A stretch of 56,916 nt of DNA from Melioribacteraceae bacterium (GTDB lineage Bacteria; Bacteroidota; Ignavibacteria; Ignavibacteriales; Melioribacteraceae). The position numbers were made by a program, and so were the translations under genes. The notes under the pieces were generated by a model. That model saw only the letters and a list, made by a program, of their open reading frames with translations, had not been told where the DNA came from and did not search any database. The stretch is taken from the NCBI GenBank assembly GCA_022181065.1, contig BQMY01000094.1, positions 1 through 56,916 of the forward strand. The letters run 5' to 3'. Every line of letters begins with the position of its first letter. Within the stretch, counting starts at the first letter, position 1. Shown here piece by piece: positions 24,557-32,960 of the stretch.

Positions 24557-27500
24557 TATACAGTAACAGAGATATCCGATCGTTAAATTTCAGCAATCTC
24601 ATTGAGGATACGCTAAATTCGGGTAAACCGGAAGATACTTTGTTTCTGGTTCCTACAAACCGACTAGCGCGAAATCTCAAAAAACTTCTCATTGACAGAA
24701 TGCCCGGGAAAACTGTTTCCGTTATTAATATCGAAACACTAACCACCCTTTCATTAAAAATTCTTGAAGATAAGCTTACGTTCAGGGAGCTTAGTGACGC
24801 AGGCTCGGCAGTAATGATAAGTCATATTACTTCCGGGATTAACTTCAGATATTTCAAAAATTACAAGGGAAAATTTCCTGAAGGTTCGCTCGACCGGATC
24901 AGAAGTGTAATAGGGGAGTATAAAGAACATGGTATATCACCCGATCTTCTTCGCAAGGAAGCAGAAACACTCGAAGGTTCGGAAAAACTGAAAGCTTTTG
25001 ATATTGCGGATATCTACGAACGCTACAACGAGAAGAACAAATCCCTGAAGGTTTATGAACTCGGGGATATTTACGCTCACCTTAATAATCTTGAAGATTA
25101 TGAGATCAAAGACGCGTTTGGTAAACATTTCCCAAAAGTTGTGAGAATTATCGCCGCCGGGTTCGACGAGTTTACTTCGCCTGAGGGAAAGATACTTCAA
25201 TCCCTTTCGATGATGACCGGAATTGATTTATACATTGATTTCGATTACTACAAATTCAATCCGATGATATTTTCACATCTCGAAAGAACTGCTGTAATTC
25301 TGGATATGCTTGAATTCAAACGGGCTGAAGATATTTCACCAGATACTACTTCGGGTTTTATCACGGATGTAAAAGAACGCCTGTTTCTTAACAATGGCGG
25401 CAAAACCGACAAATACAGAGATAAATTGTTAACAATCAGGGCGTTTAACAAAAATGAAGAGATTGAGCTTATCGCTTCGGAAGTTAAAAACTTGATTGTA
25501 ACCGAAAATATAGAACCAAACAAAATTTGTGTGGCATTCAATCTGGTGTCAGAATTTACCCGTGAAATTAAGGAAAAGTTCGAGGCATACGGTATCCCCG
25601 CGAATATTACCGACCGTCCGAATGTGGATGCGTCCTTTCCCGTGATTGCGCTGATAAACTTTTTCGAAATCACAGAGAACAACTTTTATTTCAAGAGTAT
25701 ATTGCGGGCACTTAACAGCGGATTTTTATCGCTGGATAATATTAACGCGGAAAATCTGAAACGAATAGCGTCAGACCTGAAAATTGTATCGGGCAGAGAA
25801 AACTGGAAAAATAAAATCGGAGCCGAAATACACAATCTGAAGTCGGGCAACGCTGATATTTTGTCAGAAAAGAAGATTAAAGCTCTCGAAAAAGGGTTAA
25901 AAGATATAGAGCGAATTGAAAGTTATCTCAAACCTTTTGAGAAAAAACTCACCCCGGCAGCATTCTCAATTGGATTCCTTGACCTTATCACAAAACTAAA
26001 GATTAAGGATAATCTGCTTTCTGAATCGTTCGGGATGGAGGAAGATAACATCAAAGCGTTTACCGCATTCCTCGAAACTGTTAACGAAATCATGAAGCTT
26101 ATTGAGCTGGAATATGGTGCCAGCGCCGATTTTGATATCAAGTTTTATCTGGAATCGATCAGAACCGCGGCATCTAGAGCGAGATACAATATCAAGGAGA
26201 AGCAGGGGTACGGTGTAATAGTTACAAGTGTGAATGAAATACGCGGACTTAAATACGATTATCTCTTTATCGGGGGTTTGAATGACGGAATATTTCCCAC
26301 AAGATTCCAACCCGAAATATTTCTCTCCGGCTCCTATCGTAAAGCGGAAATCACACATCAGACTGAGGAAAGATTCCACTTTTATCAGGCGCTTAAGGTC
26401 TGGAAAAAGCGACTATATCTTTCTTCATCGGCAAGTGACGGGAAAAAGGAACTCGTTGAATCAAGTTTTATGAAAGACTTTACCACATTGTTCGAGGTTG
26501 AAGAGATCAGCTCTGAAAAGTACAAAGATTATCTATTTACAAATAAAGGTACTCAGATATCTATCGGGACAGGTGAAGCGACATTCAGCGACCAGTTAGA
26601 GCAGATTTTTGGAAAAGAGTTTACCCAATTTGTGCAGGATAACAAAAAAATATTCAGTTTGCGCGCCGGAAGTTTTGCCTCGGAATCAGCATATAACGGC
26701 TTTCTTTGGGACGAGTATGGTAATGTGCCCGCAGCGTTAGCCGATTATAGCTCAAAACAATATTCTATCTCCCGGCTGGAAAATTACGCCAGGTGTCCGT
26801 ACAAGTTTTTTCTCGATAGTGTCCTTAAAATTGAGGTTGTTGAAGAACCAACCGAAGATATTGAAGCTATGGAGCTTGGTACAATTTTTCATGAAATATT
26901 TTTCAGGTTCCTCACCTCTGTTAAAAAAGAGGGAGTAAAGATCAGCGGATGCGATACAAAAACATTCCGGAGACTTACGGCAAAACTGTTTGAAATAGCG
27001 GAAGAAGAGATTGAAAAATTCGGGATCAGTTCTCCAATTTCATTTTCGGAACGGGAAAAAATCCTTGGGTACGAAGGTAACAGGGAACAATCGGTTTTAT
27101 ATCGTTTCCTTGAATATGAAAGAGCTCTTGAGGGCGGTTATGAACCTTCCTACTTCGAAGTGAGTTTCGGCTCAACATCGAGAGAGAGTACAGATGAAGA
27201 TATCTCACAGCCAATGCCGGTAAAAGCGGGAAAAGTGATGCTTCGTGGTAAAATCGACCGCGTTGATATTAACACTGAAGAGCAAAGCTTTGATGTTGTG
27301 GACTATAAACTGAGTGGTAAAAAGCCGACATTAACTGAGCTGCAATCGGGTATATCGCTTCAGCTCCCTGTTTATCTTTATTCTGTGCGTGAGATACTCA
27401 AATCGAGAGATGTTGAATTGACACCTAATGATATGATAATTTACTCACTGAAATTCAGTGAAAACAATTTCGGGAAAGATCCGGTGAAACTCTCTAGAAA

Positions 27501-27693
27501 AAAGGAGTTCGATAAAAATGAACTCAACGACGAAATTGTAGAAACCACGCTCCGATATATTCAGGAGTATGTGGAGAATATTTCGAAAGGTATTTTTCAT
27601 CTTAGCAAGTACGAAAATCGGGAGAAACTTGTTTGCGGTTATTGTAATTATAAATCAATTTGCAGAGTAACAGATTTAAAAGAGGAGAATTAA
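24553..27693 (+). CDS. AddB-like PD-(D/E)XK nuclease with Fe-S cluster motif
   Basis: A 1046-residue protein of the AddB/RexB-like family of recombination nucleases. The N-terminus (LFLVPTNRLARNLKKLL) is a helicase-like domain without the Walker A lysine motif, so it is probably not itself a motor. A conserved IVTSVNEIRGLKYDYLFIGGLNDGIF region precedes the nuclease domain. That domain has a cysteine C748 (RCPYKFFL), GTIFHEIFF, RGKIDRVDI and VDYKLS catalytic motifs, and closing cysteines C1028, C1031 and C1037 (CGYCNYKSIC). These four cysteines match the [4Fe-4S] staple of AddB. No AddA helicase gene adjoins it. Start and stop overlap both neighbours. Confidence 0.88.
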   Translation: MIYSNRDIRSLNFSNLIEDTLNSGKPEDTLFLVPTNRLARNLKKLLIDRMPGKTVSVINIETLTTLSLKILEDKLTFRELSDAGSAVMISHITSGINFRYFKNYKGKFPEGSLDRIRSVIGEYKEHGISPDLLRKEAETLEGSEKLKAFDIADIYERYNEKNKSLKVYELGDIYAHLNNLEDYEIKDAFGKHFPKVVRIIAAGFDEFTSPEGKILQSLSMMTGIDLYIDFDYYKFNPMIFSHLERTAVILDMLEFKRAEDISPDTTSGFITDVKERLFLNNGGKTDKYRDKLLTIRAFNKNEEIELIASEVKNLIVTENIEPNKICVAFNLVSEFTREIKEKFEAYGIPANITDRPNVDASFPVIALINFFEITENNFYFKSILRALNSGFLSLDNINAENLKRIASDLKIVSGRENWKNKIGAEIHNLKSGNADILSEKKIKALEKGLKDIERIESYLKPFEKKLTPAAFSIGFLDLITKLKIKDNLLSESFGMEEDNIKAFTAFLETVNEIMKLIELEYGASADFDIKFYLESIRTAASRARYNIKEKQGYGVIVTSVNEIRGLKYDYLFIGGLNDGIFPTRFQPEIFLSGSYRKAEITHQTEERFHFYQALKVWKKRLYLSSSASDGKKELVESSFMKDFTTLFEVEEISSEKYKDYLFTNKGTQISIGTGEATFSDQLEQIFGKEFTQFVQDNKKIFSLRAGSFASESAYNGFLWDEYGNVPAALADYSSKQYSISRLENYARCPYKFFLDSVLKIEVVEEPTEDIEAMELGTIFHEIFFRFLTSVKKEGVKISGCDTKTFRRLTAKLFEIAEEEIEKFGISSPISFSEREKILGYEGNREQSVLYRFLEYERALEGGYEPSYFEVSFGSTSRESTDEDISQPMPVKAGKVMLRGKIDRVDINTEEQSFDVVDYKLSGKKPTLTELQSGISLQLPVYLYSVREILKSRDVELTPNDMIIYSLKFSENNFGKDPVKLSRKKEFDKNELNDEIVETTLRYIQEYVENISKGIFHLSKYENREKLVCGYCNYKSICRVTDLKEEN

Positions 27694-28313
27694 TGAAACC
27701 GGGAAAAATTGTTTGTGTTGGAAGAAATTACGCTGCTCACGCTGCCGAACTCGGAAATGAAATTCCAAAATTTCCATTGGTCTTTCTTAAACCCGCTTCC
27801 TCGGTGATTGGGGACGGGGAGAATATTGTGTATCCGGATTTTTCAGAGGAGATGCATCATGAGGTTGAGCTGGTTCTGAGAATTGGGAAAACGATTAAAA
27901 ACGGAAGCCTGGAAGAAGCCGAGGCAGTGATTGACGCCTATACAGTCGGGCTGGATATGACGTTACGAGATATTCAGTCGAAATTGAAGGAGAAGGGGCA
28001 TCCATGGACGATCGCAAAATGTTTTGATACTTCCGCGGTTATCGGTGAGTTTGTTTCGGCGCAACAGTATAAACCAAATTTTGATGAGAAAATATCGCTG
28101 AAAATCAATGGTGAAATTCGTCAGGAAGCACCCCTCAGTCTGATGTTGTTCAAACCGGCAGAGATTGTGAAATATATCTCTGAAAAAATGACACTGGAGG
28201 AAGGGGATTACATAATGACAGGTACTCCCGCCGGTGTGGGAAAAGTAGAAAAAGGTGACATCCTTGAAGCCGAGGTTGAAAATATAGCGAAATTGAAGGT
28301 TACGGTGGTGTAG
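27693..28313 (+). CDS. Fumarylacetoacetate hydrolase family protein
   Basis: A 206-residue enzyme of the FAH superfamily, which hydrolyses acylpyruvates or decarboxylates/isomerises related diketo acids in the cytoplasm. Visible motifs are IVCVGRNYAAHAAELG, FLKPASSVIG, the metal ligands in HHEVELVLRIGK, the DMTLRDIQSKLKEKGHPW stretch and TGTPAGVGKVEKGD near the end. Size matches the short YcgM/FAHD1-like members, for which oxaloacetate decarboxylase or acylpyruvase activity is known. The start at 27693 overlaps the AddB-like stop (TAATG) with AGGAG at 27682-27686. It is the last gene of the coupled operon. Confidence 0.93.
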   Translation: MKPGKIVCVGRNYAAHAAELGNEIPKFPLVFLKPASSVIGDGENIVYPDFSEEMHHEVELVLRIGKTIKNGSLEEAEAVIDAYTVGLDMTLRDIQSKLKEKGHPWTIAKCFDTSAVIGEFVSAQQYKPNFDEKISLKINGEIRQEAPLSLMLFKPAEIVKYISEKMTLEEGDYIMTGTPAGVGKVEKGDILEAEVENIAKLKVTVV

Positions 28314-28990
28314 AAAAAGACACCGTGTGGCGCTGCCCCCTTTTTCGATAGAATGCGCAACAGGATCAAAAAAGTGACTGGGCGACCTTGTATTTGTCAT
28401 GCCCCTGGATTCGTCAAATGCTGAGGGAATCTTGTTTAACATGATAGATTTCCGGTCAAGCCGGAAATGACAAACGACTGAGACATTGTCATGCCCGACC
28501 TGATCGGGCATCCGGTTTTTGTTTTTTATCTTTCGACTACTAAAGGTGCCTGAGCTCAGTCGAAGGCCCGGTCATAGGAAACCTTTTCCCGAACGCCCGG
28601 TTCTTCCCCGGTTTGCAGCATTGCGACAATACAATATCTCTGGATTCCTTCCGCCGAAGGCGGATTCGCAGGAATGACATTGTGTTTTTTGTCATGCCCG
28701 ACCAGATCGGGCGTTTAACCGGGAAATTGCGTTGTACCCGGTTTGTGCTACCCGGCTCGGTATATAAAGGGGAGGGAGAGTTTTTAAATCATTAACCCAT
28801 GACTTCAGTCGTGGGGCAAGCAGAAAGTATTTTGACCAGAACGGTTTTAACCGTTTTATGATATGCAAAACCGTTAAAACGGTTCAGAGGTTTTGTGTAA
28901 CCATTCGGCACCGCACGGTTGAAACCGTGGGTTAATTGTACGGAAGTGCCGGAAACCCCGGGAAACATATACACCATATATTTAAAAATA
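28314..28990. repeat. Palindrome mosaic C (inverted, between convergent FAH and PorV-like genes)
   Basis: About 0.65 kb with no gene. Read on the minus strand it gives the same module order as mosaic A. Units on the plus strand: ATTTCCGG/CCGGAAAT with empty loop (28448-28468); GCCCGA/TCGGGC (28493-28509); ATTCCT...AGGAAT with an inserted TCCGCC/GGCGGA (28644-28675); GCCCGA/TCGGGC (28695-28711); AACCCATGACTTCAGTCGTGG (28794-28814); twin AACGGTT palindromes (28840-28885); and GCACGGTTGAAACCGTGGG (28914-28932). Confidence 0.85.
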
Positions 28991-29020
28991 AAAAGCCCGA
29001 CAAAATTTGCCGGGCTTTTT
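28990..29020 (-). terminator. Terminator of the PorV-like gene (probably bidirectional)
   Basis: AAAAGCCCG (28991-28999) pairs with CGGGCTTTT (29011-29019), with CAAA/TTTG continuing the stem after one mismatch. Read leftwards the hairpin is followed by T-rich DNA, ending the gene at 29041-30078; on the plus strand it also has a T run. Confidence 0.8.
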
Positions 29021-29040
29021 TGTGAATCTCATTTATGCAA

Positions 29041-30078
29041 CTAATTTCCACGGAGGAAACGCGGCTCTTCAAGTGTAAGTACAAGGGAGATTCTGTGAGA
29101 ATCGGGGAGTCTTTCCAACTCACCGCTGTTCATTCTCATGAAAGAATAATCAATATTAAGTTTTGGTAATTTTACACCGGCGCCCATTGTAAACTGGTTA
29201 ACATCGTTATATCCGCCACGGATGGCGATAATATCCTGAAAATTATATTCAAGTCCGAAGTGGTGGTCAAAGCTAACCGGACCGATATTAAAGTTCGAGG
29301 CAAATTCTCTTCCTTCGAATCGGAGATCGAAATCAACAGCAGGAGTTAATACACCGCCAAGAATATCAAGCGCGTAAGCAGCACCAATTTTCATAGTTGG
29401 GGAGATCAGTTCCTGTCTGCCTGTATCCCATGCTATCAAGGTAGTGGTAACATCCTGAATATTTGCGCCAAGATAAAGATCGTCATACGGCATGTAAACC
29501 GCGCCAACATCAAACCCGATACCTGTTGCGCCAAATTCGGCGATATCTCTGCGGATAAGTTTCGCGTTTGCGCCAAAATAAAAATTATCGGAATGACGTT
29601 TCGCGAAGGTCAGGAATAACGCGTAATCGGTATTGTTAAATTCTGTAATACGTGAAGGATCGAGTCTTGCGCGCGGATTTGTAATATCGTAAATAACTTC
29701 TTTTGTAACACCATCTATTAGCGCTTCGCGCGTATCCGGGATACCATCAACACCAAGACGGATAAGTGATGCGCCAAAACTCATATCTTTTCCATAGGGT
29801 ATCGCGACAGAAGCGTAATTATAATTGACAAGGTTACCGAAATGCTCTTCGTGCATCAGGGAAATTTGCGGATAGTCCACAAAAGCCAATCCTGCGGGAT
29901 TCCAGTAACCGGCGGTAACATCTCGCACCGCGGCAGACTGTGCTCCACCCATTGCGGAAGCTCTGCCTCCAACACCAATCGCGAGAAATTCGCCAGCGTA
30001 TTTGCTTAGAACAACCTGTCCGCTGACGGTAAAAGATGACAATAATAGAAGAACTATCGGGAAAAATATTTTTTTCAT
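29041..30078 (-). CDS. PorV/PorQ-family outer-membrane protein
   Basis: A 345-residue protein with signal peptide MKKIFFPIVLLLLSSFTVSGQ. The family's N-terminal signature is clear: FLAIGVGGRASAMGGAQSA, then YWNPAGLAFVDYPQISLMHEEHF. Some fourteen alternating strands follow, as in FadL-like barrels. PorV shuttles T9SS cargo from the translocon to the attachment machinery; many paralogues in this phylum are uncharacterised. It is a single gene with its own terminator. It is less like the two plus-strand homologues at 41631 and 51497 than they are to one another at the start (judged by eye). Confidence 0.88.
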   Translation of the reverse strand: MKKIFFPIVLLLLSSFTVSGQVVLSKYAGEFLAIGVGGRASAMGGAQSAAVRDVTAGYWNPAGLAFVDYPQISLMHEEHFGNLVNYNYASVAIPYGKDMSFGASLIRLGVDGIPDTREALIDGVTKEVIYDITNPRARLDPSRITEFNNTDYALFLTFAKRHSDNFYFGANAKLIRRDIAEFGATGIGFDVGAVYMPYDDLYLGANIQDVTTTLIAWDTGRQELISPTMKIGAAYALDILGGVLTPAVDFDLRFEGREFASNFNIGPVSFDHHFGLEYNFQDIIAIRGGYNDVNQFTMGAGVKLPKLNIDYSFMRMNSGELERLPDSHRISLVLTLEEPRFLRGN

Positions 30079-30347
30079 GATCTTCCTAAATAGATAAAGT
30101 GAATTCGCAATCGAAAATTGGGAAAAATGTATATAAAATCAAGGTCAAATTTTGATGGGGACACTGATTTGTATCTATATTCAATTAGAGCAGAAAAAAT
30201 TCGATAATATTTGATATATAAACACACGAAATATAAAAATCTTGTTAGATTACTTTAAGCAGGTTGTGTTATTTTTTTATTTATCATATATTTATGCACT
30301 CTCGGGATCGGCTATATATATTTATATAATTTATCATACGGCAAAGA

Positions 30348-32540
30348 ATGAATAAGTTCCAGTCCTCTCTCTACAGACTTTCGAATCTGGTAGTCCTCAG
30401 ATTGAATTCTGAAAACAAACTTTTAGAGCACAGCGAAAATTTATCCGGCTACTTTAAACCTGATCAACTAAAATCTGAAAACTCCGTGATAAATCATCTG
30501 TTCAACAACCCTTCCGAGATTTCTTCTGCAGCTGACGAAGTGAGGAGATTAAAAGAGCCCCGCGAATTGAACAATATTTTGGTTGCCGGTTTGATACAGC
30601 CGGTAAACATCAGTTTAATTCCCGATGACAATGATGAAATTGTTGTTATTTTCCCTAATTCAGTCAATAAAGATGAAGAAAATATTGATGGCGCGCTTTC
30701 CCTGTATGCCCACACTTTTAACGCTACGGCGGAATCATTAATCATTTATGACATTGAAACGGAAACAGTGTACGATTGTAACAGCGCTGCGTTGGAATTG
30801 TTCGGTTACGAGAGATCTGAAATAGTCAACCTTGCGTCGAAGGACATCTCTGCTGAGCCGGATGAGAGTCTGGCAATCCTCCGGGAAGCGCATAAAGGTT
30901 ATAAAGTTACAATTCCCAAAAGAATTTTGAAAAAGAAAGATGGCTCCAGTTTTCCCGCCGAATTATACAGCAGCTATTTTGAGGAAAATGGTAAAAAATT
31001 ATTATGTGTTGCTGTAAGAGATATTTCAGAGCGTCATAAACAGGATGAAAAAATAAAAGAGCAGGAAATTCATCTTACATCCTTGGTGAACTCCACTCCC
31101 GATATTGTTTGTATAAAAGATGGCGACGGGAAATGGCTTCTCGCTAACGATGCTGATATCGCTCTTTTCGACTTACAAAAAATTGATTTTGTGGGTAAAA
31201 CCGACACAGACCTGGCTTTGATGTTGCCCCATTTCAAGGAAGCGTTTCTAACGTGTGTCGATTCTGATGAGAAAGCCTGGGAAGAAGGTATTTTGAGCAG
31301 GGGCGATGAAACCATCATCAAATCGAATGGTGAGAAAAAAGTTTATGATGTTATAAAAATACCAATATTCAATGAGGATGGTTCACGAAAATCCCTTATT
31401 GTTTTCGGCCGTGATATAACACGGCGTAAAGAAGTGGAAGATCGGCTTAACAGTATTGCTGAACAATACAAGTCTTTATATGAAAATGCTGTGGTCGGCG
31501 TTTACAGGTCAACGGTGAGCGGCAAACCGATACTGGCAAATAACGCTTTTCTGAATATTCTGGGATTTGAATCATTCGAGGAATTTGCGTCATTCAATAC
31601 TACTCATTTTTACAATGACAAAAAGGCACGCCGACAGTTCATTGAGCTCGCTATGAAACATGATGTAATCAGAGGGTTTGAAACCGACCTGATTAAAAAA
31701 GACGGGACTCTCATTTCGGTGAGGATGAATGCGCATGTTTTGAAAAACGAACATGGTGATATTGAATATTTTGAGGGAATGGTTGAGGATATAACTGATA
31801 AAATAAAATCTGAACAGATACTGATCAAGGCCAAGGAAGAAGCCGAAAAATCGGATAAACTCAAGAGTGAGTTCCTCGCGCAGATGAGCCATGAAATCAG
31901 AACTCCCATTAACTCGCTGCTAAATAGCGTTGGTCTGATCAGAGAAGAATTACTGCAGAAAATAAATGATGATATCCAAAGCTGTTTTTCTATTATTGAC
32001 CGTTCAAGTCACAGAATAATCAGAACCATCGACTCAATTCTTAATATGTCGGAAATTCAGACCGGTACTTATGATTTGCAGCTAACCGACCTTGATTTGG
32101 TAGAGGAAACGTTAAATCCCCTGATGAATGAGTTCAGGTTTCTCGCTGAAACGAAAGGTTTGAAGTTCAACTTTACCTGTGAAGAAGAAGATACTTTTCT
32201 AAAAGCTGATGAATATAGTGTTAAGCAGATATTCTCAAACCTTATTGACAACGCGATTAAATTCACCAACAAGGGTGAAATTAATATTCGACTCTTTAGA
32301 AATGAACACCAAAGTTTGAACGTTGAAGTTCAGGATACCGGAATTGGTATTTCACGGGATTATCTTCCGGAATTGTTCAAACCATTTACACAGGAACAGC
32401 AGGGTTATACAAGAAAATATGAAGGTAACGGACTGGGACTAGCGCTCGTTGCCAAATTCTGCGAGTTTAATCGCGCTTCAATTACAGTTGATTCGGAAAA
32501 AGGAAAAGGTTCATTATTCAGAGTGAACTTCAACAAATAG
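30348..32540 (+). CDS. Multi-PAS cytosolic sensor histidine kinase
   Basis: A 730-residue kinase without an obvious membrane helix. After about 120 unassigned residues come three PAS domains (about 122-228, 240-365 and 370-490; for example SLIIYDIETETVYDCNSAALELFGY and the closing RDISER, RDITRR and EDITDK). HisKA follows with phospho-histidine H515 (FLAQMSHEIRTPINSLLNS), then HATPase_c (NLIDNAIKF, DTGIGIS, GNGLGLALV). It has no receiver domain. A gene for a separate histidine phosphotransfer protein starts two bases after its stop, so they form an operon and probably act in a phosphorelay whose receiver partners lie elsewhere. Confidence 0.93.
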   Translation: MNKFQSSLYRLSNLVVLRLNSENKLLEHSENLSGYFKPDQLKSENSVINHLFNNPSEISSAADEVRRLKEPRELNNILVAGLIQPVNISLIPDDNDEIVVIFPNSVNKDEENIDGALSLYAHTFNATAESLIIYDIETETVYDCNSAALELFGYERSEIVNLASKDISAEPDESLAILREAHKGYKVTIPKRILKKKDGSSFPAELYSSYFEENGKKLLCVAVRDISERHKQDEKIKEQEIHLTSLVNSTPDIVCIKDGDGKWLLANDADIALFDLQKIDFVGKTDTDLALMLPHFKEAFLTCVDSDEKAWEEGILSRGDETIIKSNGEKKVYDVIKIPIFNEDGSRKSLIVFGRDITRRKEVEDRLNSIAEQYKSLYENAVVGVYRSTVSGKPILANNAFLNILGFESFEEFASFNTTHFYNDKKARRQFIELAMKHDVIRGFETDLIKKDGTLISVRMNAHVLKNEHGDIEYFEGMVEDITDKIKSEQILIKAKEEAEKSDKLKSEFLAQMSHEIRTPINSLLNSVGLIREELLQKINDDIQSCFSIIDRSSHRIIRTIDSILNMSEIQTGTYDLQLTDLDLVEETLNPLMNEFRFLAETKGLKFNFTCEEEDTFLKADEYSVKQIFSNLIDNAIKFTNKGEINIRLFRNEHQSLNVEVQDTGIGISRDYLPELFKPFTQEQQGYTRKYEGNGLGLALVAKFCEFNRASITVDSEKGKGSLFRVNFNK

Positions 32541-32541
32541 T

Positions 32542-32889
32542 ATGAGTAAACAAGTCGACCTCGAATATCTTAAAGAAATTTCTGATGGGGATAATGAGTT
32601 CCTGCGCGATTTACTGGAAAGTTTCGTTAATCAAACTCCGGAAATGGTAACCGGGTTAATACGATTCGTAAAGGAGCAGGATTGGGAATCAGCGGCGAAA
32701 AGGGCTCACAAATTAAAACCTACTTTTGAGTATGTAGGACTAATTGCAATCAGGGACAATATGGAATTCATCGAAAAGACGATTAAAAACGATGGTGACA
32801 TTTCAAAAATTCAGGGTATGACTCTTGCCATGAAACCCGAAATTGAAAGCGCGATTGATGAGGTCAAATCGATTTTGCAAACTTTGTAA
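32542..32889 (+). CDS. Histidine phosphotransfer (Hpt) protein
   Basis: A 115-residue four-helix-bundle protein. The phosphorylated histidine is H56 in AAKRAHKLKPTFEYVGL, a form of the Hpt motif common in Bacteroidota. It would pass phosphate between aspartates of receiver domains in a multistep relay. It starts one base after the kinase stop. Neither of the two carries a receiver, so at least one more protein is needed. Confidence 0.92.
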   Translation: MSKQVDLEYLKEISDGDNEFLRDLLESFVNQTPEMVTGLIRFVKEQDWESAAKRAHKLKPTFEYVGLIAIRDNMEFIEKTIKNDGDISKIQGMTLAMKPEIESAIDEVKSILQTL

Positions 32890-32897
32890 ATAAAAAA

Positions 32898-32920
32898 CCC
32901 CGCAAATGAAAATAGCGGGG
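32898..32920 (-). terminator. Terminator between convergent Hpt and phosphofructokinase genes
   Basis: CCCCGC (32898-32903) pairs with GCGGGG (32915-32920). Leftwards the hairpin ends in six T (complement of 32892-32897), so it serves the minus-strand gene; it may also slow plus-strand transcription. Confidence 0.75.
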
Positions 32921-32960
32921 CAGATGTTAGTATAACTTACCGGGAAGTAAGTTAATTCTG

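Noticed and set aside
27963-28511. 182-codon minus-strand frame
   Set aside because: It is the shadow of the FAH gene extended into mosaic C.
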